Source: an uncultured Oscillospiraceae bacterium (GTDB lineage: Bacteria; Bacillota; Clostridia; Oscillospirales; Oscillospiraceae). Taken from it: a DNA stretch of 58,842 bases. Within the stretch, counting starts at the first letter, position 1. Each line of letters starts with the position of its first letter. Below are positions 8,096 through 16,221 of this stretch, piece after piece. The stretch is from NCBI GenBank assembly GCA_900763965.1, contig CAAFMG010000149.1, positions 1-58,842 of the forward strand. The letters are read 5' to 3'. Below the pieces are notes generated by a model. The model was not told where the DNA came from. It saw only the letters and a list, made by a program, of their open reading frames with translations, and searched no databases. The position numbers and the translations under genes are program-made.

Positions 8096-8695
8096 CTAGT
8101 TCGCCTCTTTTTCCCTGCAAAGCCGTTCCTGTTCTTGGGCAACGGTGCTTTCGCAGGCACGCATGGCCTGAATGGTTTTTTCCATCAGTTCCTCCAGGCT
8201 CCAGCCCAGAGCTTCGGCCCCCTTCCGGATGACCTCCCGGGAGCATCCGGCGGCGAACTTCTTATCCTTGAACTTCTTTTTCAGACTGCTGACCTCCATA
8301 TCGGAGACGGACTTGCTGGGGCGCATTCTGGCGGCGGCGCCGATGAGCCCGGTCAGTTCATCTGCGGCAAAGAGCACCTTTTCCATGGTGTGTTCCGGGG
8401 CAACATCGCTGCACAGACCATAGCCGTGGGAGCAGATGGCGTGAACCATGGCCTCCGGGGCCTGAATTTGTGCCAGAAGCTCCGGGGCCTTTTGGCAGTG
8501 CTGGTCGGGGAACTGCTCAAAGTCCACATCGTGCAAAAGACCGCACAGCGCCCAGAAATCGGCTTCCTGGCCGTAGCCCAGCTCCCGGGCATACCAGTCC
8601 ATGACACCTTCTACAGTGAGGGCGTGGAGGATATGGAAGGGTTCTTTGTTGTACTGCATCAGCAGATCCAGTGCCTGCTGTCTTGTGATGTCCAT
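8096..8695 (-). CDS. HD-domain phosphohydrolase-like protein
   Basis: This 199-residue protein is a soluble HD-superfamily member with a compact metal site: His24 (HILHAL), His55-Asp56 (LLHDVDFE) and a later HGYG segment with further histidines (AICSHGYGL). Such proteins are usually metal-dependent phosphohydrolases; the substrate here is unknown. Two ATGs compete. The AGGAGG at 8703-8708 is only 1 base from the ATG at 8701 but 7 bases from the one at 8695, so 8695 is chosen. The gene is divergent from the Mbeg1-like hydrolase and ends in its own terminator. Confidence 0.85.
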   Translation of the reverse strand: MDITRQQALDLLMQYNKEPFHILHALTVEGVMDWYARELGYGQEADFWALCGLLHDVDFEQFPDQHCQKAPELLAQIQAPEAMVHAICSHGYGLCSDVAPEHTMEKVLFAADELTGLIGAAARMRPSKSVSDMEVSSLKKKFKDKKFAAGCSREVIRKGAEALGWSLEELMEKTIQAMRACESTVAQEQERLCREKEAN

Positions 8696-8746
8696 AAACA
8701 TCCCTCCTGAAATGAATTGCCTCTATTTTACGCAGGGCGGTGGGAT

Positions 8747-8775
8747 TTGTCAACCTATGAAAAATAGGGTAGAAT
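8747..8775 (+). promoter_or_regulatory. Probable promoter of the Mbeg1-like gene
   Basis: TTGTCA at 8747-8752 and TAGAAT at 8770-8775 are separated by 17 bp, 41 bp ahead of the start codon. Confidence 0.55.
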
Positions 8776-8816
8776 ATTTTTTCGTTTTGTGCTATGGTAA
8801 ATAGGAGGTGAGTGCT

Positions 8817-9926
8817 ATGGCAAATATGTTTGACTATATTACCTGGCGGGGAGACCTGACCTTTGCCCAGGATCCGCCCAACGAGGTAGATGCCTTGATT
8901 TTTTCCACGCTGAGCTATATCCACTTTGGCGGGCCGGTGCAGGATCGCCCCATGTATCCGATCCTGCTGCGGGATGCGGCAGCCTATTTCTTCACCATGG
9001 ACGACCGCAGAAGCCGTGTCCGGGTGGAAAATGATATGCACCTGCTGGAGCTGGCGGCCAATGCCCCCCGCTTTCAGCAGACCAAGCTGGTGATGTACCG
9101 GGATACCCTGATCCCGGAGGAGGATACCCAGTTTGCGGCCATGACCTTCCTTCTGGATGACGGAACCGCATTCCTGGCTTTCCGGGGAACGGATATGACC
9201 CTGGTGGGCTGGAAGGAGGATTTCAATATGTCCTTCCAGGATACGGTGCCCTCCCAGCTGCTGGCGCAGCAGTATGTACATGATTTCTGCGAGCAATACG
9301 ATATGCCCATGCGGATCTGCGGCCACTCCAAGGGCGGCAATCTGGCGGTGTTTGCCGCGGCCCGCAGCAGCCCCCAGGTCCAGAAGCGGATCATCCAGGT
9401 CTATAACAACGACGGCCCAGGCTTTAACCATTACCTTATGGGCGACCCCGGCTATCTGGCCATGGTGCCCAAGATCACGACCCTGGTTCCCCAGTCCTCC
9501 ATTATCGGAATGCTGCTGGAGCATGAGGAGCCCTATACGGTGCTGAAAAGCCGCTCGGTCAGTGTCTGGCAGCACGACCCCTACACCTGGGAGGTGCTGG
9601 GGCGGCGGTTCGTGCCGATGGAGGGAACCACGGAGAATTCCCGGTTCCTGGATGCCACCATCAAGCAGTGGCTGGCCAGCATGACCAACCAGGAGCGCAG
9701 CCAGCTGGTGGATGTGCTGTTCAGCCTGCTGGGCAGCGGCGGTGTGGAGACCACGCCGGATATGTTCCACCCCAAAAACACCCTGAATTATCTGAAAACC
9801 CTCAGCGGGGACGACAATATGCGCAAGGTGCTCTCCCAGGAGTTTATGGGACTGCTCAGTGCAGCCCGAAAGGTCAAGAACCAGATGGATGCGGATCACG
9901 CCGCTCTTGAAGAAGCAAAGCAGTAA
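8817..9926 (+). CDS. Mbeg1-like (DUF2974) alpha/beta hydrolase
   Basis: This 369-residue cytoplasmic protein resembles the DUF2974/Mbeg1-like group of lipase-fold hydrolases. An oxyanion-type motif (LAFRGTD) precedes the nucleophile elbow GHSKGG with Ser171, which is followed by a helix (NLAVFAAA) and a VYNNDGPGF segment that probably carries the catalytic acid. Substrates of this group are unknown, though the fold suggests esters or lipids. ATG 8817 has AGGAGG at 8803-8808; an in-frame GTG at 8808 overlaps that site and is rejected. The gene has its own promoter and shares a convergent terminator with the AI-2E gene. Confidence 0.88.
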   Translation: MANMFDYITWRGDLTFAQDPPNEVDALIFSTLSYIHFGGPVQDRPMYPILLRDAAAYFFTMDDRRSRVRVENDMHLLELAANAPRFQQTKLVMYRDTLIPEEDTQFAAMTFLLDDGTAFLAFRGTDMTLVGWKEDFNMSFQDTVPSQLLAQQYVHDFCEQYDMPMRICGHSKGGNLAVFAAARSSPQVQKRIIQVYNNDGPGFNHYLMGDPGYLAMVPKITTLVPQSSIIGMLLEHEEPYTVLKSRSVSVWQHDPYTWEVLGRRFVPMEGTTENSRFLDATIKQWLASMTNQERSQLVDVLFSLLGSGGVETTPDMFHPKNTLNYLKTLSGDDNMRKVLSQEFMGLLSAARKVKNQMDADHAALEEAKQ

Positions 9927-9929
9927 CAG

Positions 9930-9968
9930 AAGATGCCGCCGGGGTCCTGAGATCCACGGCGGCATCTT
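9930..9968. terminator. Bidirectional terminator
   Basis: An 11-bp perfect inverted repeat (AAGATGCCGCC / GGCGGCATCTT) sits in the 44-bp gap between two convergent genes and serves the hydrolase and the AI-2E transporter. The T-rich flank is better on the plus strand (TTTGTTACTTTTT). Confidence 0.75.
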
Positions 9969-9970
9969 TG

Positions 9971-11176
9971 TTACTTTTTCTTTGGTTCTTCGTCTGGGTA
10001 GTCGGCCTTGTACTGCTCCCACATCTGACCCTGGGCCTTGTGGTAGAGTCCGCGGCGAACCAGCTTTTTGATGGTGTCGTAGATCACGGCGAAGAGGGGA
10101 ACGGCAATGACCATGCCAACAACGCCCCACAGGCCGCCGAAGAAGATGATGGTGAACAGAACCCAGAAGCTGGATAGACCGGTGCGGTCCCCCAGGATGG
10201 TGGGGCCGATGATGTTGCCGTCCACCTGCTGCAATACCAGGATGAAAAGCACGAACCACAGCGCTTTCAGGGGATCTTCGATCAAAATCAGGAAGGTGCT
10301 GGGGATGGCACCGATAAAGGGGCCAAAGAAGGGGATGATGTTGGTAATGCCCACAATGGCGGAGATCAGCAGGGCATTGGGGATCCGCAGCAGCAGACAG
10401 CCGATGTAGCACAGCACACCGATAATGGCAGAATCCAGCAGTTTGCCGTCGATAAATCCGCCGAACACCCGGTCAACATAGGCAATCTCATTCAGGAACA
10501 GATCCGCCCACTTGGGTTTCAGGCAGCTGCGCACCAGAAGGACGCTCTGACGGGCGAACTTTTTCCGGCTGCCCAGCAGGTAAACGGCCACGATCAGACC
10601 GATCAGAAGGTTATACAGGAAGTTCAGAACCTTCAGAACGCTGGTACCCACGCCGCTGACCACGTTGGTGATGTTGGGAACCAGTGTGTTTTCCACCCAG
10701 GTCTTTACCTCGTTGTAGAAGAACTGGTAGATCCGGTCAATGATCTGCAGCAGCTGCTCGTCCACACCGAAGTTCTGGTTGGCCCAGATCTGAAACTGGG
10801 TGATCTTGTCAGGAAGGGAATTCCACAGGGAGAGAATGCTGGTATACAGCTGGGGGGCGATCATAATGATCAGGGTGTACACCACCAGAAGGCCGGTGAC
10901 GATGCTGAGCATCACCGCAAAACCGTTGGCAGACCGCTTCATCTTCATGGGGAACACATCGGTAAAGAAGGATTCGTAGGTATTGCACAAGGGCCGCAGC
11001 AGATAGGCAATGACACCGCCGTAGGCAAAGGGGGCCAGGATATCAACGATGGTGTTTAGCACATTGCCAACGCTTTGCAATCGGAACAACAGGAAAAACA
11101 GCACCAGGCTCATACTGATGGCAAAAAAGATTGACAAGCTCATGTAAAGATATCGCTTCTTTTTGGGATCGACCAT
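9971..11176 (-). CDS. AI-2E family transporter
   Basis: A 401-residue polytopic membrane protein of the AI-2E (UPF0118) exporter family. Four N-terminal membrane helices flank a loop, a long soluble segment follows (about residues 145-230), and then comes the conserved C-terminal bundle with GITNIIPFFGPFIGAIP, VLQQVDGNIIGPTILG and GGLWGVVGMVIAVP. Members export varied small molecules or act as Na+/H+ antiporters; AI-2 itself should not be assumed. The ATG at 11176 is preferred because GGAAAGG is 9 bases upstream; a GTG 18 bp further upstream lies at that site. The C-terminus is charged (DEEPKKK). Confidence 0.92.
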   Translation of the reverse strand: MVDPKKKRYLYMSLSIFFAISMSLVLFFLLFRLQSVGNVLNTIVDILAPFAYGGVIAYLLRPLCNTYESFFTDVFPMKMKRSANGFAVMLSIVTGLLVVYTLIIMIAPQLYTSILSLWNSLPDKITQFQIWANQNFGVDEQLLQIIDRIYQFFYNEVKTWVENTLVPNITNVVSGVGTSVLKVLNFLYNLLIGLIVAVYLLGSRKKFARQSVLLVRSCLKPKWADLFLNEIAYVDRVFGGFIDGKLLDSAIIGVLCYIGCLLLRIPNALLISAIVGITNIIPFFGPFIGAIPSTFLILIEDPLKALWFVLFILVLQQVDGNIIGPTILGDRTGLSSFWVLFTIIFFGGLWGVVGMVIAVPLFAVIYDTIKKLVRRGLYHKAQGQMWEQYKADYPDEEPKKK

Positions 11177-11339
11177 AACACCAAACCTTTCCACTCTATT
11201 TCTCTTAAAACAGTATACCAGTTGTCACCCAGGGGTGAATGAATAAAATGTGAACCTTTTGTATTTTATGTTCCATTTCTTTTGGGAAGAACCCAGGGCA
11301 AAGTTTACAATTTCCTAACAAGCTTTCTAAGGGGAGGTC

Positions 11340-11368
11340 TTGCCATTTTCTCTTGGGAAAGGTATAAT
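11340..11368 (+). promoter_or_regulatory. Promoter of the TIGR04255-like gene
   Basis: TTGCCA at 11340-11345 and a perfect TATAAT at 11363-11368 are separated by exactly 17 bp. The predicted transcript has a leader of about 80 nt that contains a 10-bp inverted repeat. Confidence 0.7.
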
Positions 11369-11386
11369 AAAATCATCACCATACCG

Positions 11387-11427
11387 TTGGGCGGCAGACC
11401 GGAGCCAAAAGGCGCCATGCCGCCCAA
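11387..11427 (+). promoter_or_regulatory. Inverted repeat in the mRNA leader
   Basis: A perfect 10-bp inverted repeat, TTGGGCGGCA at 11387-11396 and TGCCGCCCAA at 11418-11427, with a 21-nt spacer, lies in the leader between the promoter and the start at 11453. No T tract follows, so it is not a simple terminator. It could be an mRNA hairpin or a protein-binding site. Confidence 0.5.
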
Positions 11428-11452
11428 GGAAAATCAGGAATGGAGAAGCGCT

Positions 11453-12238
11453 ATGTTTTCGTTGGAAAAACGGTGCCGATATGGTGCCAACCCTCTGGTG
11501 GAGGTGATCTGTCAGCTGCGATTCCCGGAGATCCTTTCCATTGCCTCGGAACCCCCGGCGGAATTTCAGGACAGGATCCGTGCAGACTATCCCCAGTTGG
11601 GAAAACGCCTGGATGTACCGGCACCCAGAGTGACCGGCGGCCCGGGAGGCTATGGTCTGGAAAATCAGCCTGCCACCGTCAATTATCAGTTTTCCTCCCA
11701 GGATGGGAACTGGCGTGTCAATCTCACCAGTAAGTTTATTTCCCTGTCCTGCTCACAGTATACGGACTGGGAGACCTTTGCCGCCCATTTGGATAAGCCC
11801 CTGGCAGCGTTTATTCAAATCTATCATCCGGCTTGGTTTGAGCGGGTGGGGCTGCGGTATGTCAATGCCGTTTCCCGCAGAGAGCTTGGCTTGGAAGGGG
11901 TTCGCTTTTCTTCTTTGATCGCCCCCTGTTACCTGGGGCCGCTGGCGCACCAGGATGTCAGTGAGATGAACACCAGCCGCTGTACCGTGGATCTGGAAAC
12001 AGCCATCCGGGGCGGCTGCCGGGTAAAGCTCCACGCCGGTCCGGGATACCTGCACCGTCCGGGAAAGGACGACAAAGAGGTGCGGTTTGTGCTGGATATG
12101 GATCTGTTTATGCCGGGATCCGTCCCTGTGAATCTGTCGGCAGGGGCATTGCAGACCCTGCACAGCCAGGCGTTCTCCATTTTCCGGGGCGCCATCACCC
12201 AGGAGCTTCACGAAGCCATGAAACCAGAAAAAGGATAA
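11453..12238 (+). CDS. TIGR04255 family protein
   Basis: A 261-residue protein with the typical TIGR04255 arrangement: an N-terminal NPLVEVICQLRFP motif and a central region with YTDWETFAAHL and FERVGLRYVN. It has no signal peptide or membrane segment. The family is widespread in bacteria and its function is unknown. The start at 11453 is preceded by TGGAG and begins the conserved core; the open frame upstream covers the promoter and leader. The YugP-like peptidase gene follows after 12 bp, so the two are probably co-transcribed. Confidence 0.85.
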   Translation: MFSLEKRCRYGANPLVEVICQLRFPEILSIASEPPAEFQDRIRADYPQLGKRLDVPAPRVTGGPGGYGLENQPATVNYQFSSQDGNWRVNLTSKFISLSCSQYTDWETFAAHLDKPLAAFIQIYHPAWFERVGLRYVNAVSRRELGLEGVRFSSLIAPCYLGPLAHQDVSEMNTSRCTVDLETAIRGGCRVKLHAGPGYLHRPGKDDKEVRFVLDMDLFMPGSVPVNLSAGALQTLHSQAFSIFRGAITQELHEAMKPEKG

Positions 12239-12250
12239 GGAGACGATATT

Positions 12251-12967
12251 ATGCCCTACTATTACGGAATTGATATGACCTATGTGGTACTGGTGCTGCC
12301 CTTTGTCCTGCTGTCTCTGTGGGCCAGCAGCAATGTCAACAGAACCTTCCGCAAGTATTCCAGGCAGCACTCTGTCCGCCGCCTCACCGGCGCAGAGGCC
12401 GCCCAGCGGGTGCTGATGGCCAACGGTGTCAGCGGCGTGCGGATCGAGCGGATCAGCGGCAATCTGACAGACCACTTTGACCCCAGAACCAATGTGATCC
12501 GCCTGTCGGATGATGTGTACGGCAATACCTCCACCGCAGCCATTGGCGTTGCCTGCCATGAGGCGGGCCATGCGGTGCAGTATGCCCAGGACTACGCCCC
12601 CATTAAGCTCCGGGCTGCCATTATTCCCCTGACCAACTTCGGCAGCCAGATCGCCATGCCCCTGATCCTGGCAGGCATCCTGTTTTCCTTCCTGGGAAGA
12701 TTCTCCGATGTGCTGATCTACATGGGCATTGCCGCCTTCGCCATGAGCCTGGTGTTCCAGCTGGTGACCCTGCCTGTGGAGTTCAATGCCAGCCATCGGG
12801 CTATGCAGGCCATTGCCCAGACGAACCTATTGACGGAGGAGGAACAGAAGGGTGCCAGAAAGACCCTCACCGCAGCAGCCATGACCTATGTGGCAGCCAC
12901 CGCCGTGGCCCTGACCCAGCTGCTTCGCCTGATCCTGCTCTTTGGCAACCGCCGCCGGGATGATTGA
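12251..12967 (+). CDS. YugP-like zinc metallopeptidase
   Basis: A 238-residue membrane-associated zinc peptidase of the YugP (Zn_peptidase_2) family. An N-terminal helix (VVLVLPFVLLSLWA) anchors it. HEAGH at residues 103-107 supplies two zinc-binding histidines and the catalytic glutamate. Further helices follow (AMPLILAGILFSFLG and MGIAAFAMSLVFQ), with the family motif LPVEFNASHRAM after them, and the C-terminal helix ends in basic residues. Its substrate is unknown. It starts 12 bp after the TIGR04255-like gene, preceded by AAGGAGACG. Confidence 0.93.
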   Translation: MPYYYGIDMTYVVLVLPFVLLSLWASSNVNRTFRKYSRQHSVRRLTGAEAAQRVLMANGVSGVRIERISGNLTDHFDPRTNVIRLSDDVYGNTSTAAIGVACHEAGHAVQYAQDYAPIKLRAAIIPLTNFGSQIAMPLILAGILFSFLGRFSDVLIYMGIAAFAMSLVFQLVTLPVEFNASHRAMQAIAQTNLLTEEEQKGARKTLTAAAMTYVAATAVALTQLLRLILLFGNRRRDD

Positions 12968-12976
12968 TGAAATGGT

Positions 12977-13015
12977 AAAAGATACCAGCCCAAAACTGAG
13001 TTGGTATCTTTTTTT
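12977..13015 (+). terminator. Terminator after the YugP-like gene
   Basis: An 11-bp stem (AAAAGATACCA / TGGTATCTTTT) runs into a T tract, 10 bp after the stop codon. Confidence 0.85.
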
Positions 13016-13044
13016 GGAAAATTCCGTGTGTCCATTCTGGGATA

Positions 13045-13073
13045 TTGCCATTGGGTCGGGATTGTGCTATAAT
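13045..13073 (+). promoter_or_regulatory. Promoter of the first S51 peptidase
   Basis: TTGCCA at 13045-13050 is followed at 17 bp by TATAAT at 13068-13073. A TG two bases before the -10 makes an extended -10 element. Confidence 0.75.
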
Positions 13074-13115
13074 GTTTCCAATTTAACAAATCGAAGCGTA
13101 TAAAGGAGGTTTTTG

Positions 13116-13718
13116 ATGAAACTGTTCTTATGTTCTCACTTTTCAAGCGTTGGAAGTTTGATAAAAGAAGAATTGGAAAACAAGAAAGTTGCGTTTATCC
13201 CCACTGCCTCTCTGCGGGAAGGCTATACCGGCTATGTGGGTTCGGCACGCAAGCTTTTCAAAAAGCTGGGGGCAACCCTGACTGAGTTGGATATTTCGGT
13301 GGCGGATGATGCAACGATACAGTCTGTTTTGGAAAATGCGGATGTGATCTATTTTACCGGAGGAAATTCCTTCTTCCTCATGGATCAGCTCCGCAGAACG
13401 GGAACGGATGAACGGCTAAAAAAAGAATTGGCAAAGGGAAAGCTGATGATCGGTGAGTCTGCAGGCGCAATTATATGCGCTCCCACCATCCAGTATATTG
13501 CACGAATGGATGAAAAGCCCAAAGATTACGCCCAAGAAGACGATAAGGGTCTGCACCTGATTGACTTCTATGTTGTTCCCCATTATCTTACAGCACCGTT
13601 TAAGAAAATTACCGAGAAAATCGTGGCGGACTTTTCCGGCCTGAACCTATGCCCCATTCGCAACCATCAGGGCATTGTGATTGACGGTCAAACCGTCAAG
13701 GTGATTTGCAAAGAGTAA
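13116..13718 (+). CDS. Peptidase S51 (dipeptidase E-like)
   Basis: A 200-residue class-I-glutamine-amidotransferase-like peptidase of family S51. The nucleophile elbow is GESAGAI with Ser115, a candidate catalytic histidine is His156 in VVPHY, and YFTGGNSFFL is the usual TGGN strand-loop. The family includes aspartyl dipeptidase PepE and cyanophycinase. The start at 13116 has a very strong AAAGGAGG at 13102. Base composition is visibly lower in GC than the neighbours, and the gene carries its own promoter and terminator, so it is a monocistronic unit that may have been acquired. A second S51 member lies at 16221-16943. Confidence 0.88.
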   Translation: MKLFLCSHFSSVGSLIKEELENKKVAFIPTASLREGYTGYVGSARKLFKKLGATLTELDISVADDATIQSVLENADVIYFTGGNSFFLMDQLRRTGTDERLKKELAKGKLMIGESAGAIICAPTIQYIARMDEKPKDYAQEDDKGLHLIDFYVVPHYLTAPFKKITEKIVADFSGLNLCPIRNHQGIVIDGQTVKVICKE

Positions 13719-13724
13719 AAAACA

Positions 13725-13757
13725 CCCTGCAAGTTTTGAGATCTTGCAGGGCGTTTT
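13725..13757. terminator. Bidirectional terminator between S51 gene and cysK
   Basis: A 9-bp stem (CCCTGCAAG / CTTGCAGGG) with a 9-nt loop, flanked by AAAAAACA on one side and CGTTTTC on the other, lies between two convergent genes. Confidence 0.75.
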
Positions 13758-13771
13758 CTATGTGGTTGGAA

Positions 13772-14704
13772 CTAGTCGGCAAACAGGGCGGTGGACAGAT
13801 ACCGGTCGCCGGTGTCCGGCAGGAGGACGACGATGGTTTTGCCCTTGTTTTCGGGACGCTTGGCAAGGGCTATGGCGGCCCATACGGCTGCGCCGGAGGA
13901 GATCCCCACCAGCACGCCTTCCTCCCGGCCAATGCGCCGACCGGTGGCAAAGGCATCGTTTCCGGCAACGGGGATGACTTCGTCGTAGACCTTGGTGTTC
14001 AGCACCTGGGGGATGAAGCCTGCACCGATGCCCTGAATGGTGTGAGGGCCACCGGTTCCACGGCTCAGAACGGGGGAGTCGGCAGGCTCTACGGCTACGA
14101 TTTTCACCTGGGGATTCTGCTGTTTCAGATATTCGCCTACCCCGGTGATGGTGCCGCCGGTGCCAACACCGGCAACAAAAATATCCACCTTGCCCTCGGT
14201 ATCCTCCCAGATCTCCGGGCCGGTAGTGGCTCTGTGGGCGGCGGCGTTGGCAGGGTTCACGAACTGACCAGCCAGCCAACTGCCGGGAATTTCCCGGTTC
14301 AGGGCCTCTGCCTTGGCGATGGCTCCCTGCATTCCCTTGCTGCCTTCTGTCAGCACCACCTCGGCGCCGTAGGCCTTCATGATCTGGCGGCGCTCGATAC
14401 TCATGGTTTCCGGCATGACGATGATGGCACGGTAGCCTCTGGCGGCGGCAACGGAGGCAAGACCGATGCCGGTATTGCCGGAGGTGGGCTCAATGATCAC
14501 ACTGCCGGGATGCAGCAGCCCCTTGGCCTCGGCATCCTCGATCATGGCCTTGGCCACACGATCCTTCACGGAGCCGCCGGGATTGAAGTATTCCAGCTTT
14601 GCCAAAATGGTGGCTTCCAGTCCTTCGGCCTTTTCCAGGTGGGTCAGTTCCAGCAGAGGGGTTTTCCCAATCAGCTGGTCGGCGGATGTGTAGACGTTAC
14701 GCAT
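13772..14704 (-). CDS. cysK: Cysteine synthase (O-acetylserine sulfhydrylase)
   Basis: A 310-residue PLP enzyme that makes cysteine from O-acetylserine and sulfide. The PLP-binding lysine is Lys47 in NPGGSVKDR. The substrate loop EPTSGNTGIGLA, the phosphate-binding GTGGTITG and the C-terminal GISSGAA follow in order. The length is standard for CysK. The start at 14704 has AGGAGG upstream; the open frame continues further upstream through the ogt region but out of register with it. It lies 62 bp downstream of ogt on the same strand. No serine acetyltransferase gene is near. Confidence 0.96.
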   Translation of the reverse strand: MRNVYTSADQLIGKTPLLELTHLEKAEGLEATILAKLEYFNPGGSVKDRVAKAMIEDAEAKGLLHPGSVIIEPTSGNTGIGLASVAAARGYRAIIVMPETMSIERRQIMKAYGAEVVLTEGSKGMQGAIAKAEALNREIPGSWLAGQFVNPANAAAHRATTGPEIWEDTEGKVDIFVAGVGTGGTITGVGEYLKQQNPQVKIVAVEPADSPVLSRGTGGPHTIQGIGAGFIPQVLNTKVYDEVIPVAGNDAFATGRRIGREEGVLVGISSGAAVWAAIALAKRPENKGKTIVVLLPDTGDRYLSTALFAD

Positions 14705-14766
14705 ATTGCGTTCCTCCTGTTCCTTGAAATAGTTTGGTTGGATTATAAATCCTGGGGAAATCTGTG

Positions 14767-15258
14767 TCAACCCCTGCCGGAGAATTTTACAAAACCCTCG
14801 TGTTCCAGAAGCCACTGTTTCTTCTCCAGTCCTTCTGCGTAGCCGGTAAGGCTGCCGGTGCGCCCAAGGACCCGGTGGCAGGGGATGGCAATGGAAATGG
14901 GATTGCGGCCTACCGCCTGCCCCACAGCCTGGCTGGACATACTCTGCCTGCCCATCCGCCGGGCAGCTTCCTGGGCAAGGGCTCCATAGGTGCAGGTCTG
15001 ACCATAGGGAATCTGCAGCAGAAGCTGCCAAATAAGCATCTGGAAGGGTGTCCCTTTCGGGTTCATGGGAAAGACAGGGGGGAGGGAGGATCCGGCAAAG
15101 TAGCCATCCAGCCATTGCAGGACAGGCGCAAACGCCGAAAGCTCCTTTGCAGGCTCAGAAAAGTCTTCTGTTTCCCGGAAGGTCAGCCGGGTCAGACCTT
15201 CGGCATCGGCGGTCAGGTAGATCGTCCCCAAAGGGGAGGCGTATGTGGCATATTGCAT
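14767..15258 (-). CDS. ogt: Methylated-DNA-[protein]-cysteine S-methyltransferase
   Basis: This 163-residue suicide repair protein transfers alkyl groups from O6-alkylguanine to its own cysteine. The active site IPCHRV (Cys127), the helix-turn-helix region (YGALAQEAAR), the asparagine hinge (GRNP) and the downstream LTGYAEGLEKKQWLL are all present. The short N-terminal domain is that of Ogt-type proteins rather than the Ada regulator. The start at 15258 has GCGAGG upstream; a longer frame reaches into the divergent promoter area. cysK follows on the same strand. Confidence 0.94.
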   Translation of the reverse strand: MQYATYASPLGTIYLTADAEGLTRLTFRETEDFSEPAKELSAFAPVLQWLDGYFAGSSLPPVFPMNPKGTPFQMLIWQLLLQIPYGQTCTYGALAQEAARRMGRQSMSSQAVGQAVGRNPISIAIPCHRVLGRTGSLTGYAEGLEKKQWLLEHEGFVKFSGRG

Positions 15259-15334
15259 GATTTCCTCGCTCCTTTTTGTGAAATTATGCTGATAAAACGG
15301 TGGTTGTGACCAAAAGAATGGGATATTTCCCATC

Positions 15335-15363
15335 TTGATTCACGGGAAAGAGGGAATTATAAT
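15335..15363 (+). promoter_or_regulatory. Promoter of the DUF3737 gene
   Basis: TTGATT at 15335-15340 and a perfect TATAAT at 15358-15363 are spaced 17 bp apart, 40 bp before the start codon at 15404. Confidence 0.7.
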
Positions 15364-15403
15364 AGGTACGCAAAATAAAGAACAACAGAAAGGGAGATCA
15401 GAT

Positions 15404-16171
15404 ATGAAGCGGATCATTGAGGGTATGGTTTACGGCGCTAAGCAGGCCCTGTATCGGCTGAGCAATGCCAAGCTGTATGACTGTGTTTTTGCCGGTGCTG
15501 CGGATGCGGAAGCGGCTTTGCAGGAAGCTCAGGATATCACCATGGAAAACTGCATTTTTTCCCGGCCCCATCCGCTTTGGAGCATTCGGAATTTCCGCAT
15601 GACCGATTCCCGGCTGACGGAAGGAGCCCAGGAGCCCCTGCTTCACGCCGAGAACGGAAAGATCTCCGATTCCGATATTGACGGATCCCAGGCGCTGCGG
15701 GAGTGCCGGAACATCACCCTGGACAACTGCGATATCCATTCGCCGGATTTTGGGTGGAACTGCCAGGACATTCGGATGGAGGACTGCGGTATTCGGGCAG
15801 ACCATCTGTTCCGGGACAGCCGGAATGTATCCCTGCGCAACGATGAAATGCGGGGAGAATGTGCCTTTCAGCACATGGAAAATCTGGAGATCCGCAACAG
15901 CTTCCTCAATGGCCGGGACGCCTTCTGGCACAGCAAGAACGTCACCGTGGTGGACAGCGTTCTGCGGGGGGAACACCTGGGCTGGTATTCGGAAAACCTG
16001 ACCCTGATCGGCTGCCGGATCATCGGCACTCAGCCCCTGCGCAACTGCACCGGACTGAAAGTGATCGAATGCACCTTAGAGGGCTTTGACGGCCTGCCGG
16101 AGCGGATCGGAACCGAAGTGCCCCAGCCGGAGTGGAACGCCGGAGAGTGCAGCATGGCCCTGGGCGGATAA
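15404..16171 (+). CDS. DUF3737 family beta-helix protein
   Basis: A 255-residue protein built of repeated short units of the type N-x-x-L/I-x-x-C/S (for example NITLDNCDI, DIRMEDCGI, NVSLRNDEM, NLEIRNSFL, NVTVVDSVL and NLTLIGCRI), spaced about 20 residues apart. This is the pattern of a right-handed beta-helix, and the N-terminus (IEGMVYGAKQALYRL) matches DUF3737 proteins. It has no signal peptide and is predicted cytoplasmic. Function is unknown; the fold is shared with pectate-lyase-like enzymes, but I see no catalytic signature. The gene stands alone with its own promoter and terminator. Confidence 0.85.
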   Translation: MKRIIEGMVYGAKQALYRLSNAKLYDCVFAGAADAEAALQEAQDITMENCIFSRPHPLWSIRNFRMTDSRLTEGAQEPLLHAENGKISDSDIDGSQALRECRNITLDNCDIHSPDFGWNCQDIRMEDCGIRADHLFRDSRNVSLRNDEMRGECAFQHMENLEIRNSFLNGRDAFWHSKNVTVVDSVLRGEHLGWYSENLTLIGCRIIGTQPLRNCTGLKVIECTLEGFDGLPERIGTEVPQPEWNAGECSMALGG

Positions 16172-16184
16172 CAAAATACAGGCA

Positions 16185-16221
16185 GCGGCCGCAGCAAATC
16201 TCTGCTGCGGCCGCGCTTTTT
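16185..16221 (+). terminator. Terminator of the DUF3737 gene
   Basis: A 12-bp perfect GC-rich stem (GCGGCCGCAGCA / TGCTGCGGCCGC) with a 6-nt loop is followed by six T residues. Confidence 0.9.
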
